DNA of 64,000 nt from Methylotenera sp. (GCF_030653755.1 NZ_JAURYU010000046.1:1-64000); one strand, 5' to 3'. Positions 38,724 to 51,864 are shown, counted from the first letter of the stretch. A program made the numbers and translations. Notes: generated by a model from the sequence alone, not told the origin.

Positions 38724-39974
38724 TTAACGAAGGTTAACAAGTGTTTGTAAGACTTGATCTTGCGTTTTAATGGTTTGTGCATTCGCCTGATAAACACGTT
38801 GAGCCGTAATCATATTGACCAGTTCGGCAGTTAAGTCTACGTTAGAGTCTTCTACAGCAGATGATTGAAGTACGCCTAACAAGCCGCTACCAGGGGCTCC
38901 TGTCAATGCAGGGCCAGAACTTGCACTTACTGCCCATGCATTGCCGCCTAATGATTGCAAGCCATTTGGGTTGGTAAAGCTAGAGAGTACCACTCGACCT
39001 AAATTTTTCGATTGACCATTGCTGTAACGACCAACGATAGTGCCATCGCTTGATGTGTTAAAGCCAGATAAACGGCCAGATGTAAATCCATCTTGAGATA
39101 AGCTGTTGATACTAAAAGCGGAGCCGAACTGTGTGCTCTTAGAATAGTCGATTGTTGCGGTCACATCAGCCGCGCCGTTGGGGGCTGGAGTGGTATCTGT
39201 GTTAAGCGGTGTGAATGTTACAGAAGGTAATGCAGGTACGATAGTTGGTGATACGCCAGTACCAGTAAAGGTCATCACGGCAGTGGTTGCAGGTAAAGCT
39301 GGTGTTGATACGCCATCAACGGTCGTGTAAACATCCCATTCGTTTGCGGCAGTTTTACGGAAAAAATTTTGTAATGTGTGCGAATTACCTAAGCTATCGT
39401 AAACCGTTACCGCAGTCGAGCTGTTGTAAGTAGTAGGGTCTGTAGGGTCAAATATTGGTATCGCAGGCATTGGGTTGTTTCTAGAGTCAAGGTTAATCGT
39501 ACCCTCAATCTCTGTTGTTGCTACAGGCTGAATGTCAGCCGTGTTGATTTGCAGATCAACTGCTGCACCACTTAATATATTGCCGCTAGCATCTGCGGAG
39601 TAGCCGGTTAAGCGTTTGTTGGCAGAATCTACGATATATCCAAATCTATCTAACTGGAACTGGCCGTTGCGTGTATATGTGATAGCGCCATTTGAAGACA
39701 TGCGGAAAAAACCATTGCCATTAATAGCAATATCTAAGGAGTTGTTGGTCGAGGTAATATTACCCTGTGTGAATTGTTGCGCAACAGTTGCCAAGTTTGT
39801 ACCAATACCGATTTGGCTACCTCCACCGCCAGTGATCGAGTTTGCGAATACGTCAGCAAACTCTGCACGAGATTGTTTAAATCCTACGGTATTGGCATTT
39901 GATACGTTGTTGCCGATAACTTCTAATTGTTTAGATGCTGCGTTAAGACCGCTTAAACCTTGTTGAAAACTCAT
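38724..39974 (-). CDS. flgE: Flagellar hook protein
   Basis: MSFQQGLSGLNAASKQLEVIGNNVSNANTVGFKQSRAEFADVFANS. Confidence 0.97.
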   Translation of the reverse strand: MSFQQGLSGLNAASKQLEVIGNNVSNANTVGFKQSRAEFADVFANSITGGGGSQIGIGTNLATVAQQFTQGNITSTNNSLDIAINGNGFFRMSSNGAITYTRNGQFQLDRFGYIVDSANKRLTGYSADASGNILSGAAVDLQINTADIQPVATTEIEGTINLDSRNNPMPAIPIFDPTDPTTYNSSTAVTVYDSLGNSHTLQNFFRKTAANEWDVYTTVDGVSTPALPATTAVMTFTGTGVSPTIVPALPSVTFTPLNTDTTPAPNGAADVTATIDYSKSTQFGSAFSINSLSQDGFTSGRLSGFNTSSDGTIVGRYSNGQSKNLGRVVLSSFTNPNGLQSLGGNAWAVSASSGPALTGAPGSGLLGVLQSSAVEDSNVDLTAELVNMITAQRVYQANAQTIKTQDQVLQTLVNLR

Positions 39975-40030
39975 ACTATTCTCCTTAGAGCTACATAATT
40001 AATGTTAATAATGCTTAATTACTAGCGTTA

Positions 40031-40702
40031 TTAAAATATCTCTTTTACTGCCGTAGTATCTACTGTCATTAAATTGCTTAAATTAAGTTTAACTCCAGTT
40101 GAGTAATTGGAAATGCTCAATACCTTTGCAAAACTTAAAGTTGTTGCTGCTGCAGTATTGCTGCCAATTGTTGCCTCTACTTCGAATTTATAGTTACCTG
40201 CAGGAGCGGTTGTGCCATCATCTTTAAAACCATCCCAAGTAAGCGGAATTGTCCCTGCATCTTGTTTACCTAGCTCGATTGTCCTGATGGTTGCACCAGA
40301 GCCATCCTTGATATTAACTTTTACCTTGTCTGCTCCAATCGGCAGTTCTATACCGAAATAACCTGCTTCGCCAGATGTTTGAATGGTATCGCCAGGAGTT
40401 AACACACTACGGCCTATAAGATTTGAGGCTTGGTAAGATTGGCCCATTTGTACATTGTTAATTAAAGTCTCTAATGTATTATTTAACTTATCAATACCAG
40501 TCACTGTTGATAGTTGTGCCATTTGGCTAGTGACTTGCGCGTTATCCATAGGGTTGAGTGGGTCTTGATTTCGCATTTGCGTTACAAGTAAGGTCATAAA
40601 TCGGTTTTGTGCTTCATCTACTGATGCTGTTGAACTTTTCTTGGTGTTCATAGCATCTAGTAATGCTTGTGACGGAGTGTTGGCTGCGTTTACGGTTGTC
40701 AT
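40031..40702 (-). CDS. flgD: Flagellar hook assembly (capping) protein
   Basis: QNRFMTLLVTQMRNQDPLNPMDNAQVTSQMAQLSTVTGI. Confidence 0.96.
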   Translation of the reverse strand: MTTVNAANTPSQALLDAMNTKKSSTASVDEAQNRFMTLLVTQMRNQDPLNPMDNAQVTSQMAQLSTVTGIDKLNNTLETLINNVQMGQSYQASNLIGRSVLTPGDTIQTSGEAGYFGIELPIGADKVKVNIKDGSGATIRTIELGKQDAGTIPLTWDGFKDDGTTAPAGNYKFEVEATIGSNTAAATTLSFAKVLSISNYSTGVKLNLSNLMTVDTTAVKEIF

Positions 40703-40762
40703 TTATGGGCTCCTAATTTCAGTGCGCTTAATTTTTTCAGTTCTGATAATGTCTTTAAACTA

Positions 40763-41206
40763 CTATGACTGACCTATAGAAAGCGTTTTCATTAACATTG
40801 TTTTTGCTGCATTCATGGTTTCCACATTATTTTGGTAAGCACGAGAAGCAGAAATCATATTTACCATTTCCTCTGTGACATTCACATTTGGCATGCTGAC
40901 ATACCCTTTGTCGTTTGCAAGAGGATGTTTAGGGTCATACAACATTCTTGGCGGTGAGTTATCTTCAACGACCTTGGTCACTTTTACACCGCTTGCACCC
41001 GCCGATTTAGAAGGTATTGCGCTAAAAACAACTTGTTTTGATTTGTAAGGAGTGCCGTTCGCGCTGGTCGCACTATCTGCGTTTGCAAGATTACTGGCCA
41101 CAGCATTTAAGCGTTGAGCTTGAGCGCTCATTGCGGAACCAGAAATATTAAACACGTTAAATAATGACATCGACTTCTCCTTAAATATTTGTCTAGCTAT
41201 CCACAT
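40763..41206 (-). CDS. flgC: Flagellar rod protein FlgC
   Basis: MSLFNVFNISGSAMSAQAQRLNAVASNLANADSATSANGTPYKSKQVVF; true start likely 41170. Confidence 0.96.
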   Translation of the reverse strand: MWIARQIFKEKSMSLFNVFNISGSAMSAQAQRLNAVASNLANADSATSANGTPYKSKQVVFSAIPSKSAGASGVKVTKVVEDNSPPRMLYDPKHPLANDKGYVSMPNVNVTEEMVNMISASRAYQNNVETMNAAKTMLMKTLSIGQS

Positions 41207-41256
41207 CTACTACACTACGTAAGCCTTAAATAGCAGCTTTCTAAACCGAACCTCAT

Positions 41257-41664
41257 TTATTGCCCTTGAATTGCTGCGAGCATTTTTTTTAACTGTCCGT
41301 TAATCATGATGATGCTAGCTTCGTAACGAATCGCATTGTCTGCAAACTGATTACGCTCTACGTCCATGTCAACAGTATTGCCGTCTACGCTACCTTGAAT
41401 CACAGGTCTAAAAAGTGCATCTCCACCTATGCTAGAGGGTTTGCCATCTAAGTGATTTGGTGAAGTTTTGCTAGTATTAAAAGCTTCTTTATTCGTTGCG
41501 CCTGCCATTGCATTTTTCATTGCGGCGTTAAAATCCAAATCGCGCGCTTTGTAGTGCGGTGTATCTGCATTGGCAATATTAGCCGCAATAAGTTCTTGGC
41601 GTTGGCCGCGCACTCTTAGTGCGTTTTGATGAAAACTTAAAGCTGCATCTAATTTGTTAATCAT
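41257..41664 (-). CDS. flgB: Flagellar rod protein FlgB
   Basis: MINKLDAALSFHQNALRVRGQRQELIAANIANADTPHYKARDLDF. Confidence 0.97.
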   Translation of the reverse strand: MINKLDAALSFHQNALRVRGQRQELIAANIANADTPHYKARDLDFNAAMKNAMAGATNKEAFNTSKTSPNHLDGKPSSIGGDALFRPVIQGSVDGNTVDMDVERNQFADNAIRYEASIIMINGQLKKMLAAIQGQ

Positions 41665-41739
41665 ATTTTTCCTTTGCTAAGCACCTAATACTGAATGAGA
41701 TTTTTACAAATTACTATTGAGTAATTTAAGCTTAAATCA

Positions 41740-41766
41740 TCAAGTAAATACTTTTATTGCCGATAA
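41740..41766 (+). promoter_or_regulatory. Candidate sigma28-like promoter for flgA
   Basis: TCAAGTAA-N11-GCCGATAA: -10 8/8, -35 5/8. Confidence 0.5.
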
Positions 41767-41793
41767 CACACTTGTAAGCAAGTTTAAATACAT

Positions 41794-42708
41794 ATGGCAA
41801 TGTTTGATTGGGTAAGAAGAAGGGTATTTCTTGCCCTTTTCTTAGTTTTACTAGACAGTCGTATCCGTAGAATGCACATTGAATCTTTGTACATAGCATT
41901 GGAATTCGACATGTCCTGTTTTATCTACCAATTACCATTGAAATTGTTCTCAAATGTAAGTTTGAAAGCATGTATGGCGAGTGGTCGGCTTGGCTTTGTA
42001 ATGTTACTAGCTGTTTTGATGTTAAGTAATAGCCTTTTATTAAAGGCGGCAACAAGTCAGGTTGCGATCAGTAAGCAATATCCTAAACAAGATTTATCTT
42101 TAATAAAGGTTAAGGTGGTTGAGTTTCTACAAACACAAACGCTTGGTTATCCTGGTAAAGTAGCAGTTCAAGCTGGGGCCATTGACCCGAATTTAAAGCT
42201 AGCAATTTGTCATGATATTCAGGTTTTTTTACCTTCAGGCAGTCGTGCATGGGGTAAAACTAGTGTTGGGGTCCGCTGTAATGCGCCAAGCGCTTGGACA
42301 ATTTATGCTCAGGCTACCGTCAATGTTGTTGCACAGTATTTGGTTGCTGCTGCGCCATTAGCGCAGGGTAGGGTTGTCACACATGAAGATTTATTGTTTC
42401 AAACTGGTGATCTTACGCAGTTGCCCCCTGGAATCTTTACTGATGTGACGCAGGCGTTGGGCCGTATTGTGAATATCTCAATGAACGCTGGTGCTGTGCT
42501 TAGGCAGGAGATGCTTAAAGTGTCACCTGTTGTGCAACAAGGGCAAACTGTGATGATTACTTCAGCTGGTAAAGGCTTTCGTGTCTCAGCTGAGGGTAAA
42601 GCAATGACTAAAGCAAATGAAGGGCAAGTTGTACAAGTGAAGGTTGCTAATGGCCAAGTAGTGAGTGGCATAGCACGTCAGAGCGGACAAGTGGAAGTTG
42701 TTTTTTAA
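41794..42708 (+). CDS. flgA: Flagellar basal body P-ring formation chaperone
   Basis: SAF-like C-terminal region: AAAPLAQGRVVTHEDLLFQTGDLTQLPPGIF...GRIVNISMNAGAVLRQEML...VQQGQTVMITSAGKGFRVSAEGKAM; start uncertain (41911 or 41971 possible). Confidence 0.93.
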   Translation: MAMFDWVRRRVFLALFLVLLDSRIRRMHIESLYIALEFDMSCFIYQLPLKLFSNVSLKACMASGRLGFVMLLAVLMLSNSLLLKAATSQVAISKQYPKQDLSLIKVKVVEFLQTQTLGYPGKVAVQAGAIDPNLKLAICHDIQVFLPSGSRAWGKTSVGVRCNAPSAWTIYAQATVNVVAQYLVAAAPLAQGRVVTHEDLLFQTGDLTQLPPGIFTDVTQALGRIVNISMNAGAVLRQEMLKVSPVVQQGQTVMITSAGKGFRVSAEGKAMTKANEGQVVQVKVANGQVVSGIARQSGQVEVVF

Positions 42709-42781
42709 CTGGTTACATTCAGCTTTTGCGACTTAGTTATTTAAATTATTGATAAACATTGTTAATTTTTATAAAAAAAGC

Positions 42782-42808
42782 TAAAGTTCGCTTAAACTAT
42801 GCCGATAT
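42782..42808 (+). promoter_or_regulatory. Sigma28-like promoter for flgM
   Basis: TAAAGTTC-N11-GCCGATAT, 7/8 and 7/8 matches. Confidence 0.7.
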
Positions 42809-42866
42809 CTGCATTAAGGATGCGTGTATACGTATGAGCAGGTTAAGCAAAAAAGGATGAAATGCC

Positions 42867-43205
42867 ATGAAAATCAATGAAACAATTAAAAATACCGCTG
42901 GCTTAGTGCTTGATAAGGCTAGTGTTGAAAAGGCAAATGCAGCAAAAGTTGAGGCTGATGCTAAGCAAAAAACAGGTAAGTCTCAGTCAAGTGAGAAATC
43001 TTCTGGTAATGTGACTTTGTCACCACTTTCAGCAAAATTGCAAACTTTAGAAGCCAAGGTTAAAGCTAGTAACGTTTACGATGCTGAGAAAGTAGATGCA
43101 ATCAAATCAGCGATTGCTGGTGGTCAGTTTTCTGTAAGTTCAGAAAAAGTAGCTGATGGCTTAATTGAAACCGTGAAAGATTTACTAACGAGTCGCTTTG
43201 CTTAA
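42867..43205 (+). CDS. flgM: Anti-sigma28 factor FlgM
   Basis: MKINETIKNTAG...VTLSPLSAKLQTLEAKVKASNVYDAEKVDAIKSAIAGGQFSVSSEKVADGLIETVKDLL. Confidence 0.94.
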   Translation: MKINETIKNTAGLVLDKASVEKANAAKVEADAKQKTGKSQSSEKSSGNVTLSPLSAKLQTLEAKVKASNVYDAEKVDAIKSAIAGGQFSVSSEKVADGLIETVKDLLTSRFA

Positions 43206-43212
43206 AATTAAC

Positions 43213-43686
43213 ATGGCTAATACATCTTCCAATCAATCTGTAACCTTTACGCAAGACGCTTTGTTAGTGGCAGAACTGATTGCTTTGCTTGAGCGTGAGC
43301 AGTCGCACTTGGTGAAAGCTAATGTTGAGGAAATAGAGGCGATTCTGGAAGAAAAGTCCTTACTATTGCAGCGTTTGAACCTTGCTGCTAAATCACGTTA
43401 CCAGTTATTACAAGCGCATGGTTTTCAAGCTAGCGAGTCTGGTATGAGTGAATGGGTTGAAAAACAAGCGAAAAAAGATATCACGACAGCTTGGGTTAAC
43501 TTCCAAAAGTCTCTTGAACAAGCTAAAGAGCTTAATAGATTAAATGGTACTTTAATTAGTAAACATTTTAATCGTAACCAAGAACTGCTAAATCATTTAC
43601 AAGGTAATAATGATGAAGGTTCAGTTTACGGTCCAGATGGTCAAGCTAAACCAAAGGGACCTTCACGTTCTGGCTTGATTGTTTAA
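43213..43686 (+). CDS. flgN: Flagellar chaperone FlgN
   Basis: LVAELIALLEREQSHLVKANVEEIEAILEEKSLLLQRLN; ATG 43213 preferred over TTG 43198. Confidence 0.9.
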   Translation: MANTSSNQSVTFTQDALLVAELIALLEREQSHLVKANVEEIEAILEEKSLLLQRLNLAAKSRYQLLQAHGFQASESGMSEWVEKQAKKDITTAWVNFQKSLEQAKELNRLNGTLISKHFNRNQELLNHLQGNNDEGSVYGPDGQAKPKGPSRSGLIV

Positions 43687-43811
43687 ATAGCCTAAAGTAG
43701 TGTCTCTATCTTAGTTATCGTTGATTAGTTAAACTTTGCATCTAAGAGTAATACCAAACCAAATTCAAGTGCTTACCAGTTTTAGTCAGCGTAAGATATT
43801 TATTGGTAAGC

Positions 43812-45668
43812 TTAGTAGTTCACGCTGTTTACCATATCTTCTAATACCTGTAAAAATGCATCGCCATATCGTGTCAGTTTCGCTTGACCTACACCGCTAA
43901 TTTTACCCATGTCAGTTAGGCTGTCGGGGCGATGGTTCAGAATTTCAAGCAGTGTACTGTCATGAAAAATCAGGTAGGGTGGTACGCCTTGTTCCTTTGC
44001 AAGCTGAGTCCGCTTGGCTTTTAGTGCATGCCACAATGGATCATCTGCCACACCTGCATAGGCTTCTTTAACACGAGCGACACGTTCAGCTTTACTCACA
44101 CGTTTGGCGACTTCATGGTCTTGGCGTAGCCATACGTTTGCTTCACCTCGTAAAATAGGGCGCGCAGACTCACTAAGGCGAAGTCCACCAAATGCGTCCA
44201 TGTCAGTCTCTAAGTGTCCACTTGCGACCAATTGCCTAAATACACTACTCCATTGTGCTTGAGACAGGGTTTTCCCTATGCCAAAAGTACTGAGTGCTTG
44301 ATGGTTGAATTGTTCAACTTTAGGGGTTGATTTTCCAAGTAGCACGTCAATCAGGTGTACTACACCAAATCTTTGTCCTGTGCGATATACGCATGATAAT
44401 GCCATTTGTGATGCTTGGGTTCCATCCCAAGTGTCTGTAGGGGTAAGGCAGTTATCGCATTGCCCGCAGTCACCTGGGTGCTGCTCTCCAAAGTAACGTA
44501 ATATGGTTTGGTGACGACACGCTGTAGATTCGCAGAAGCCAAGTAGCGCATCCAGTTTTTGTCGTTCTACATGCTGACGCTCTGGTGAGGCGTCACTGTT
44601 CTCTAACATTTGTTTCATGTTAACTACGTCGCCTAGACCATATGTCATCCAAGCGTTGGCTGGCAGGCCATCTCTGCCCGCACGACCTGTTTCTTGGTAG
44701 TAGCCTTCCATACTTTTTGGTAAATCGAGATGTGCGACAAAGCGTACGTTAGGTTTATCAATGCCCATGCCAAATGCAACTGTGGCGACCATAATTACAC
44801 CTTCTTCGCGTAAAAATCGTCTTTGGTTGCTGTTACGTATACTTGCATCAAGCCCTGCATGGTAGGGTAAGGCATCCCAACCTTTTGATTTTAGCCACTC
44901 GGCAGTTTCTTCTACTTTACGGCGTGATAGGCAGTAAACAATGCCAGCATCATTGGGATGTTCTGACTCAATAAAAGCTTCTAGTTGCTGGCGTGCATTG
45001 GCTTTTGGTAAAACACGGTATTTAATATTAGGGCGATCGAAACTAGAGACAAATTGACGAGCATTTTCAAGGGTTAGTCGTTCTATGATTTCAGCTCTAG
45101 TGGGCGCATCAGCCGTTGCAGTGAGTGCGATTCTAGGTACGCGAGGAAAGTGCTCATGCAATACAGTGAGTTTGCGATATTCTGGCCTAAAGTCATGACC
45201 CCATTGAGAAACGCAATGCGCTTCATCAATGGCAAACAGTGCAATGCCTATACTGTCCTCAATTTGTTCAAGCAAGGTAAGGAAGTTCGGCATGAATAAA
45301 CGTTCTGGCGCAACGTACAGCACTTGTATATCGCCACGAAGTAACGCTGTTGTAATGGTGCCAGATTGCTCTGCATTTAGGCTTGAGTTTAGAAAGGCTG
45401 CCTTCACCCCAAGTTGCTGAAGAGCATCCACTTGGTCTTGCATCAGTGCAATGAGTGGTGATACCACAACACCAACGCCTTTGCGTAATAATGCTGGTAG
45501 TTGATAGCATAATGACTTACCACCGCCTGTGGGCATTAAAACAAGCGCATCGCCACCCTCGACCATATGTTCAACAATTTCTTGTTGCTCACCACGAAAA
45601 GTGCTGTAACCAAACACATCCTGTAAACAAGCCTGAGCGGTTAAATGACGAACAGATGTGTTTAACAT
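43812..45668 (-). CDS. recQ: ATP-dependent DNA helicase RecQ
   Basis: [24 protein letters not shown] box [34 protein letters not shown]-term. Confidence 0.98.
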   Translation of the reverse strand: MLNTSVRHLTAQACLQDVFGYSTFRGEQQEIVEHMVEGGDALVLMPTGGGKSLCYQLPALLRKGVGVVVSPLIALMQDQVDALQQLGVKAAFLNSSLNAEQSGTITTALLRGDIQVLYVAPERLFMPNFLTLLEQIEDSIGIALFAIDEAHCVSQWGHDFRPEYRKLTVLHEHFPRVPRIALTATADAPTRAEIIERLTLENARQFVSSFDRPNIKYRVLPKANARQQLEAFIESEHPNDAGIVYCLSRRKVEETAEWLKSKGWDALPYHAGLDASIRNSNQRRFLREEGVIMVATVAFGMGIDKPNVRFVAHLDLPKSMEGYYQETGRAGRDGLPANAWMTYGLGDVVNMKQMLENSDASPERQHVERQKLDALLGFCESTACRHQTILRYFGEQHPGDCGQCDNCLTPTDTWDGTQASQMALSCVYRTGQRFGVVHLIDVLLGKSTPKVEQFNHQALSTFGIGKTLSQAQWSSVFRQLVASGHLETDMDAFGGLRLSESARPILRGEANVWLRQDHEVAKRVSKAERVARVKEAYAGVADDPLWHALKAKRTQLAKEQGVPPYLIFHDSTLLEILNHRPDSLTDMGKISGVGQAKLTRYGDAFLQVLEDMVNSVNY

Positions 45669-45713
45669 TTAAACTGAACCGACGATTTAGCGATGCTTGC
45701 TTGAGCTAAGTTG

Positions 45714-47309
45714 TTATTCAACGCCTTGGCTTAATAGGTAGTCTTCATAATTACCTGTAAAGTCTACTATGCCATTTGCTTTAATTTCAATGATGCGTGT
45801 TGCAATTGAACTTACAAACTCACGGTCATGGCTTACAAAGAATAGAGTACCTTTGTATTTGTCTAACGCGGTATTAAGTGCTTCAATAGATTCCATGTCC
45901 ATGTGATTGGTTGGTTCATCCATGAGCAATACGTTTGTTTTTGCTAACATCAGCTTGCCATATAACATACGGCCTTTTTCACCGCCAGAAAGTACTTTGA
46001 CAGATTTTTTAGTATCGTCACCAGAGAATAGTAAACGACCTAACATGCTGCGAACCGTTTGGTCATCATCGCCTTGCTGGGTAAACTTGCTCATCCATTC
46101 GAACAGTTCATCACCATCTTCAAACTCATACTCATGATCTTGCGCAAAGTAGCCTATTTTTGCCTTCTCTGCCCATTTCACTTCACCATGTTTTGGTTCT
46201 AAATCACCAGCTAAGCAACGTAAGAATGTAGTTTTACCAATGCCGTTTTCACCAATAATGGCCACTTTTTCGCCTGCTTCGAACATCATGTCGACATCAT
46301 TGAATAATGGACGGTCAAAGCCGTGGCTTAATTTTTTCAACTCAACGGCATTACGATGTAGTTTTTCACGCTCATCGTATTCAAAGCGAATAAATGGATA
46401 TTGGCGAGAAGACGGTTTAAATTCTTCGATTTTGATTTTATCAATTTGTTTAGCACGGCTGGTCGCTTGCTTTGCTTTAGAAGCATTTGCAGAGAATCGG
46501 CGAACGAAATCCTGTAAATCAGCAATTTGCTGTTTAGCTTTTGCGTTATCTTTGGCTTGTTGTGCGCGTGCCGCAGTGCTTGCTTCCATGTAGTCGTCAT
46601 AGTTACCTGGATATACCGCAATTTTACCGTAGTCCATGTCGCAAGTATGTGTACACACTTGGTTTAAAAAGTGGCGATCATGAGAAATAATAATCATGGT
46701 ACAGCTACGGTTGTTGAGTACATCTTCTAGCCAACGGATGGTATTAATATCCAAGTTGTTGGTTGGTTCATCGAGTAGCAAAATGTCTGGGTTTGCAAAC
46801 AATGCTTGAACGAGTAGTACGCGTAATTTCCAGCCTGGGGCAACTGCACTCATTGGGCCGTTGTGTTGTTCAATTGGGATGCCAACACCAAGCAATAGTT
46901 CGCCAGCACGCGCCTCTGCAGTGTAACCATCAAACTCAGCAAATACAGCCTCTAATTCGGCAGCACGCATGTAGTCATCTTCAGTGGCTTCCAAATTAGC
47001 GTAGATTGCATTTTTTTCTACATTTGCCTTCCACATTTGGTCGTGACCCATCATCACAACATCAAGCACACGCTGATCTTCGTAAGCAAACTGATCTTGA
47101 CGTAAGAACGCCATGCGTTCGTTGTTATCAAGCGAGATATTCCCTGACGTAGGTTCTAAAACCTTTGCTAGGATTTTCATATAGGTTGATTTACCGCAAC
47201 CGTTAGCACCAATTAAGCCATAGCGATTACCATCGCCAAATTTAACTGAGATGTTTTCAAATAATGGCTTTGCGCCAAATTGCATCGTGATATTGTTAGA
47301 AATTAACAA
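45714..47309 (-). CDS. ABC-F family ATPase (YbiT-like)
   Basis: Two ABC domains: [64 protein letters not shown]. Confidence 0.95.
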   Translation of the reverse strand: MLISNNITMQFGAKPLFENISVKFGDGNRYGLIGANGCGKSTYMKILAKVLEPTSGNISLDNNERMAFLRQDQFAYEDQRVLDVVMMGHDQMWKANVEKNAIYANLEATEDDYMRAAELEAVFAEFDGYTAEARAGELLLGVGIPIEQHNGPMSAVAPGWKLRVLLVQALFANPDILLLDEPTNNLDINTIRWLEDVLNNRSCTMIIISHDRHFLNQVCTHTCDMDYGKIAVYPGNYDDYMEASTAARAQQAKDNAKAKQQIADLQDFVRRFSANASKAKQATSRAKQIDKIKIEEFKPSSRQYPFIRFEYDEREKLHRNAVELKKLSHGFDRPLFNDVDMMFEAGEKVAIIGENGIGKTTFLRCLAGDLEPKHGEVKWAEKAKIGYFAQDHEYEFEDGDELFEWMSKFTQQGDDDQTVRSMLGRLLFSGDDTKKSVKVLSGGEKGRMLYGKLMLAKTNVLLMDEPTNHMDMESIEALNTALDKYKGTLFFVSHDREFVSSIATRIIEIKANGIVDFTGNYEDYLLSQGVE

Positions 47310-47411
47310 AATTTAAGACCTTAAAAATAAATTAATTACAAAAGTGGTGTGTAATATATTGCGTAATCAGCCAATCATATTACAGCTTGTTTTTCGCGTT
47401 AAAACAAATGC

Positions 47412-48014
47412 TTAAAATTGATTATAAATAACGACTTCATCCATTGGTAGCTGTCCACCTCGTGGCATTGCTGCTTTTAGCGCTTTACCAACGACGACAA
47501 ACATTGCAGGGATGTGGTCCTCAGGGAGTTTCAATAATTGCGCTACCGCATCAAAATCAAATCCATCCATCGGGCAGGTGTCGTACCCCATTTCTTTGGC
47601 GGCTAGCATGATAGTCGTAGCAGCCATGCCGCAAGAGCGCATGGCTTCATCACGTTGTATTTGTGCATTACCCTCGTAATATTGGCCAATCGCTGGCACT
47701 AAGATGTCCTGCACAGGTTTGGCAGCATTTGCCCAATAACGCTCAGGCTGTTTTTCCCATGCTTTTAAATCGGCAGTCAGTACAATCAGTAGTGACGCTT
47801 CTTCAACCTGTGCTTGGTTCCAACTAACGCTACGGATTTGGTGGCGCAAGTTAGGGTCTGTGACAACCACAAATCGCCAGTTTTGGATATTAAATGCGGT
47901 AGGTGACAGTATGGCTAATGACATGAGTTGAGATATTTCTTCCTCTGTCATTTTGTGTTGAGGGTCATACGCTTTAATTGAGCGTCGTTCGATAATGGCT
48001 TGGCTTACTTTCAT
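47412..48014 (-). CDS. Nitroreductase family protein
   Basis: MKVSQAIIERRSIKAYDPQHKMTEEEISQLMSLAILSPTAFNIQNWRFVVV. Confidence 0.95.
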   Translation of the reverse strand: MKVSQAIIERRSIKAYDPQHKMTEEEISQLMSLAILSPTAFNIQNWRFVVVTDPNLRHQIRSVSWNQAQVEEASLLIVLTADLKAWEKQPERYWANAAKPVQDILVPAIGQYYEGNAQIQRDEAMRSCGMAATTIMLAAKEMGYDTCPMDGFDFDAVAQLLKLPEDHIPAMFVVVGKALKAAMPRGGQLPMDEVVIYNQF

Positions 48015-48517
48015 GATTGGTAGTGAATGTCCAAAATTTCTAAATTGATATTGCCCACGGGGCGTTGCCAAGTAACTGTATCTCCAATTTTTTGGCCAAT
48101 GAGTGATTTTGCTAGAGGAGAGACCCAGCTAACCTTGTTAATACTTGCGTCTGCTTCATCTTCACCTACGATATGAAATGTATGTTGAGCGCCACTGTCA
48201 TCTTGCACTTGAATCGTTGCGCCGAACAATACTGTTTCATGGCTTTGTTTGCTAGGGTCTACTAAGATTGCAGAATCTAAACGTGCACGCACATAACGTA
48301 AGTCACGTTCGATTTCGGCCACTTTATCTTTTGAAAAAGTGTCTTCTGCTGTGAGTTTTAAGTGATTAAGTTCTGCAATTAGCGACTCTTCTAAAGTTTG
48401 TAGCTCAAGCGCGCCAGTAGGCGTCACATAGTTAGGATGTTCGCTAACAGGGCGTTCAACAAGCTCTTTTCCATTAACTTGTTCAAATCTCTCTTCATTG
48501 ACGAATGCACGGCTCAT
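48011..48517 (-). CDS. GreA/GreB family transcription elongation factor
   Basis: YVTPTGALELQTLEESLIAELNHL; TFHIVGEDEADASINKVSWVSPLAKSLIGQKIGDTVTWQRP; ATG 48517 preferred. Confidence 0.9.
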   Translation of the reverse strand: MSRAFVNEERFEQVNGKELVERPVSEHPNYVTPTGALELQTLEESLIAELNHLKLTAEDTFSKDKVAEIERDLRYVRARLDSAILVDPSKQSHETVLFGATIQVQDDSGAQHTFHIVGEDEADASINKVSWVSPLAKSLIGQKIGDTVTWQRPVGNINLEILDIHYQS

Positions 48518-48533
48518 AATCACTGACCTCCTG

Positions 48534-50141
48534 TTATTCCCATTCGATGGTTGCTGGCGGCTTGCCAGAAACATCATATACAACTCGGTTGATACCACGT
48601 ACTTCATTGATAATGCGGTTAGATACACGACCTAGTAATGAATATGGTAGCTCTGCCCAGTGTGCTGTCATAAAGTCGCTAGTCACTACTGCACGTAAAG
48701 CTACTACGTAATCGTAAGTACGGCCATCACCCATTACACCTACTGATTTGACAGGTAAAAACACAGTAAATGCTTGGCTTGTTAGTTCGTACCAAGTTTT
48801 TCCCGTTGCTTCATCCTTGGTATCACGTAGCTCTTCAATAAAAATAGCATCTGCACGGCGTAATAGATCAGCAAAGTCTTTTTTGATTTCACCTAAGATA
48901 CGCACACCTAAGCCAGGGCCTGGGAAAGGGTGGCGATATACCATATCAGCAGGCAAACCAAGTGCCACGCCAAGTTCACGTACTTCATCTTTAAACAGGT
49001 CGCGTAACGGCTCTAGTAGTTTTAGCCCCAATTGCTCTGGTAGTCCGCCTACGTTGTGATGACTTTTAATGGTGACGGCTTTTTTAGATTTAGCGCCACC
49101 TGATTCAATCACATCAGGGTAAATTGTGCCTTGTGCCAAGAACGTTGCACCTTTGTGACCGCCTGTGCCAGCTTTTAATTTGGCGGCTTCAGCTTTAAAT
49201 ACTTCTACAAACTCACGACCAATAATTTTGCGTTTAGCTTCAGGGTCACTCACACCAGCCAAATGTCCCATAAACTGATCTGTAGCATCTACGCGTATTA
49301 CGTTGACATGTAAGCGGCCTGCAAACATATCCATGACTAGATCGCCTTCATTTAACCGAAGTAGACCGTGGTCAACGAATACGCAAGTGAGTTGATCACC
49401 AATCGCACGGTGAATCAATGCAGCAGCAACGCTAGAGTCTACGCCGCCAGATAGACCTAAAATGACTTCTTCATCGCCTACTTGCGCTTTGATTTTAGCA
49501 ACAGCTTCTGCAATGTAGTCGCCCATTATCCAATCAGGTTTTGCACCACATATCTCAAGCACAAAGCGATTGAGCATGGCTTGGCCTTGTTTGGTGTGCG
49601 TCACTTCTGGGTGAAATTGCACCGCATAAAACTTGCGGTCTTCATCGGCCATCGCAGCAATAGGCGTAGTGTCGTTACTTGCAATGACTTTAAAGCCAGG
49701 CGGTAGTTCTGTGACTTTATCGCCATGACTCATCCATACGTCGATTAGACCGTGTCCATCAGCATTTGTACTGTCTTGAATGTCACGGAATAGAGCAGAG
49801 TGGCCACGAGCACGCACTTGAGCATAACCGAACTCACGTTTATGGCCAGCTTCAACTTTTCCACCAAGTTGTTGTGCCATGGTTTGCATGCCGTAGCAAA
49901 TGCCTAACACAGGCACACCAAGTTCAAATACAGCTTGTGGCGCTTTATCTGTTTCTTCTTCATATACACTTGCATGGCTACCAGAAAGGATGATGCCATC
50001 TGCGCCAAAGCTACGTACAAAGTCGTCTGTGACATCACATGGATGAATTTCACAATAGACATGCGCTTCACGTACACGGCGAGCAATAAGCTGGGTGACT
50101 TGAGAGCCGAAGTCGAGTATTAAAATTTTGGAATGAGTCAT
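48534..50141 (-). CDS. guaA: GMP synthase (glutamine-hydrolysing)
   Basis: [61 protein letters not shown]. Confidence 0.99.
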   Translation of the reverse strand: MTHSKILILDFGSQVTQLIARRVREAHVYCEIHPCDVTDDFVRSFGADGIILSGSHASVYEEETDKAPQAVFELGVPVLGICYGMQTMAQQLGGKVEAGHKREFGYAQVRARGHSALFRDIQDSTNADGHGLIDVWMSHGDKVTELPPGFKVIASNDTTPIAAMADEDRKFYAVQFHPEVTHTKQGQAMLNRFVLEICGAKPDWIMGDYIAEAVAKIKAQVGDEEVILGLSGGVDSSVAAALIHRAIGDQLTCVFVDHGLLRLNEGDLVMDMFAGRLHVNVIRVDATDQFMGHLAGVSDPEAKRKIIGREFVEVFKAEAAKLKAGTGGHKGATFLAQGTIYPDVIESGGAKSKKAVTIKSHHNVGGLPEQLGLKLLEPLRDLFKDEVRELGVALGLPADMVYRHPFPGPGLGVRILGEIKKDFADLLRRADAIFIEELRDTKDEATGKTWYELTSQAFTVFLPVKSVGVMGDGRTYDYVVALRAVVTSDFMTAHWAELPYSLLGRVSNRIINEVRGINRVVYDVSGKPPATIEWE

Positions 50142-50159
50142 TTTTTAGTCACAAAATGC

Positions 50160-50208
50160 ACAGAGAACACAATATCAGAGTAAATTTCTCTGATATTGTG
50201 TTCTCTGT
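50160..50208 (-). promoter_or_regulatory. Perfect 21-bp inverted repeat between guaB and guaA
   Basis: ACAGAGAACACAATATCAGAG-TAAATTT-CTCTGATATTGTGTTCTCTGT; no obvious U-tract. Confidence 0.7.
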
Positions 50209-50232
50209 TGTTAAAGTTAATATTAAATTGAA

Positions 50233-51720
<1,488 letters not shown>

Positions 51721-51864
51721 TTATACAGATTTATAATCGACTTAGCGAGAGTGTCAATGATTTATTTGTAAACTTAAATCGTCACCAAACGTTGAGTGCA
51801 ATACTTGCTAGTAACTTAGATTAGCAATAATATGACTAAAACCTATTAAACAAAGGGATGTTTT

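Noticed and set aside
43771-43812. GCTTACCA...TGGTAAGC inverted repeat between flgN and recQ
   Set aside because: 8-bp arms separated by about 30 nt with no T-run; not convincing as a terminator.
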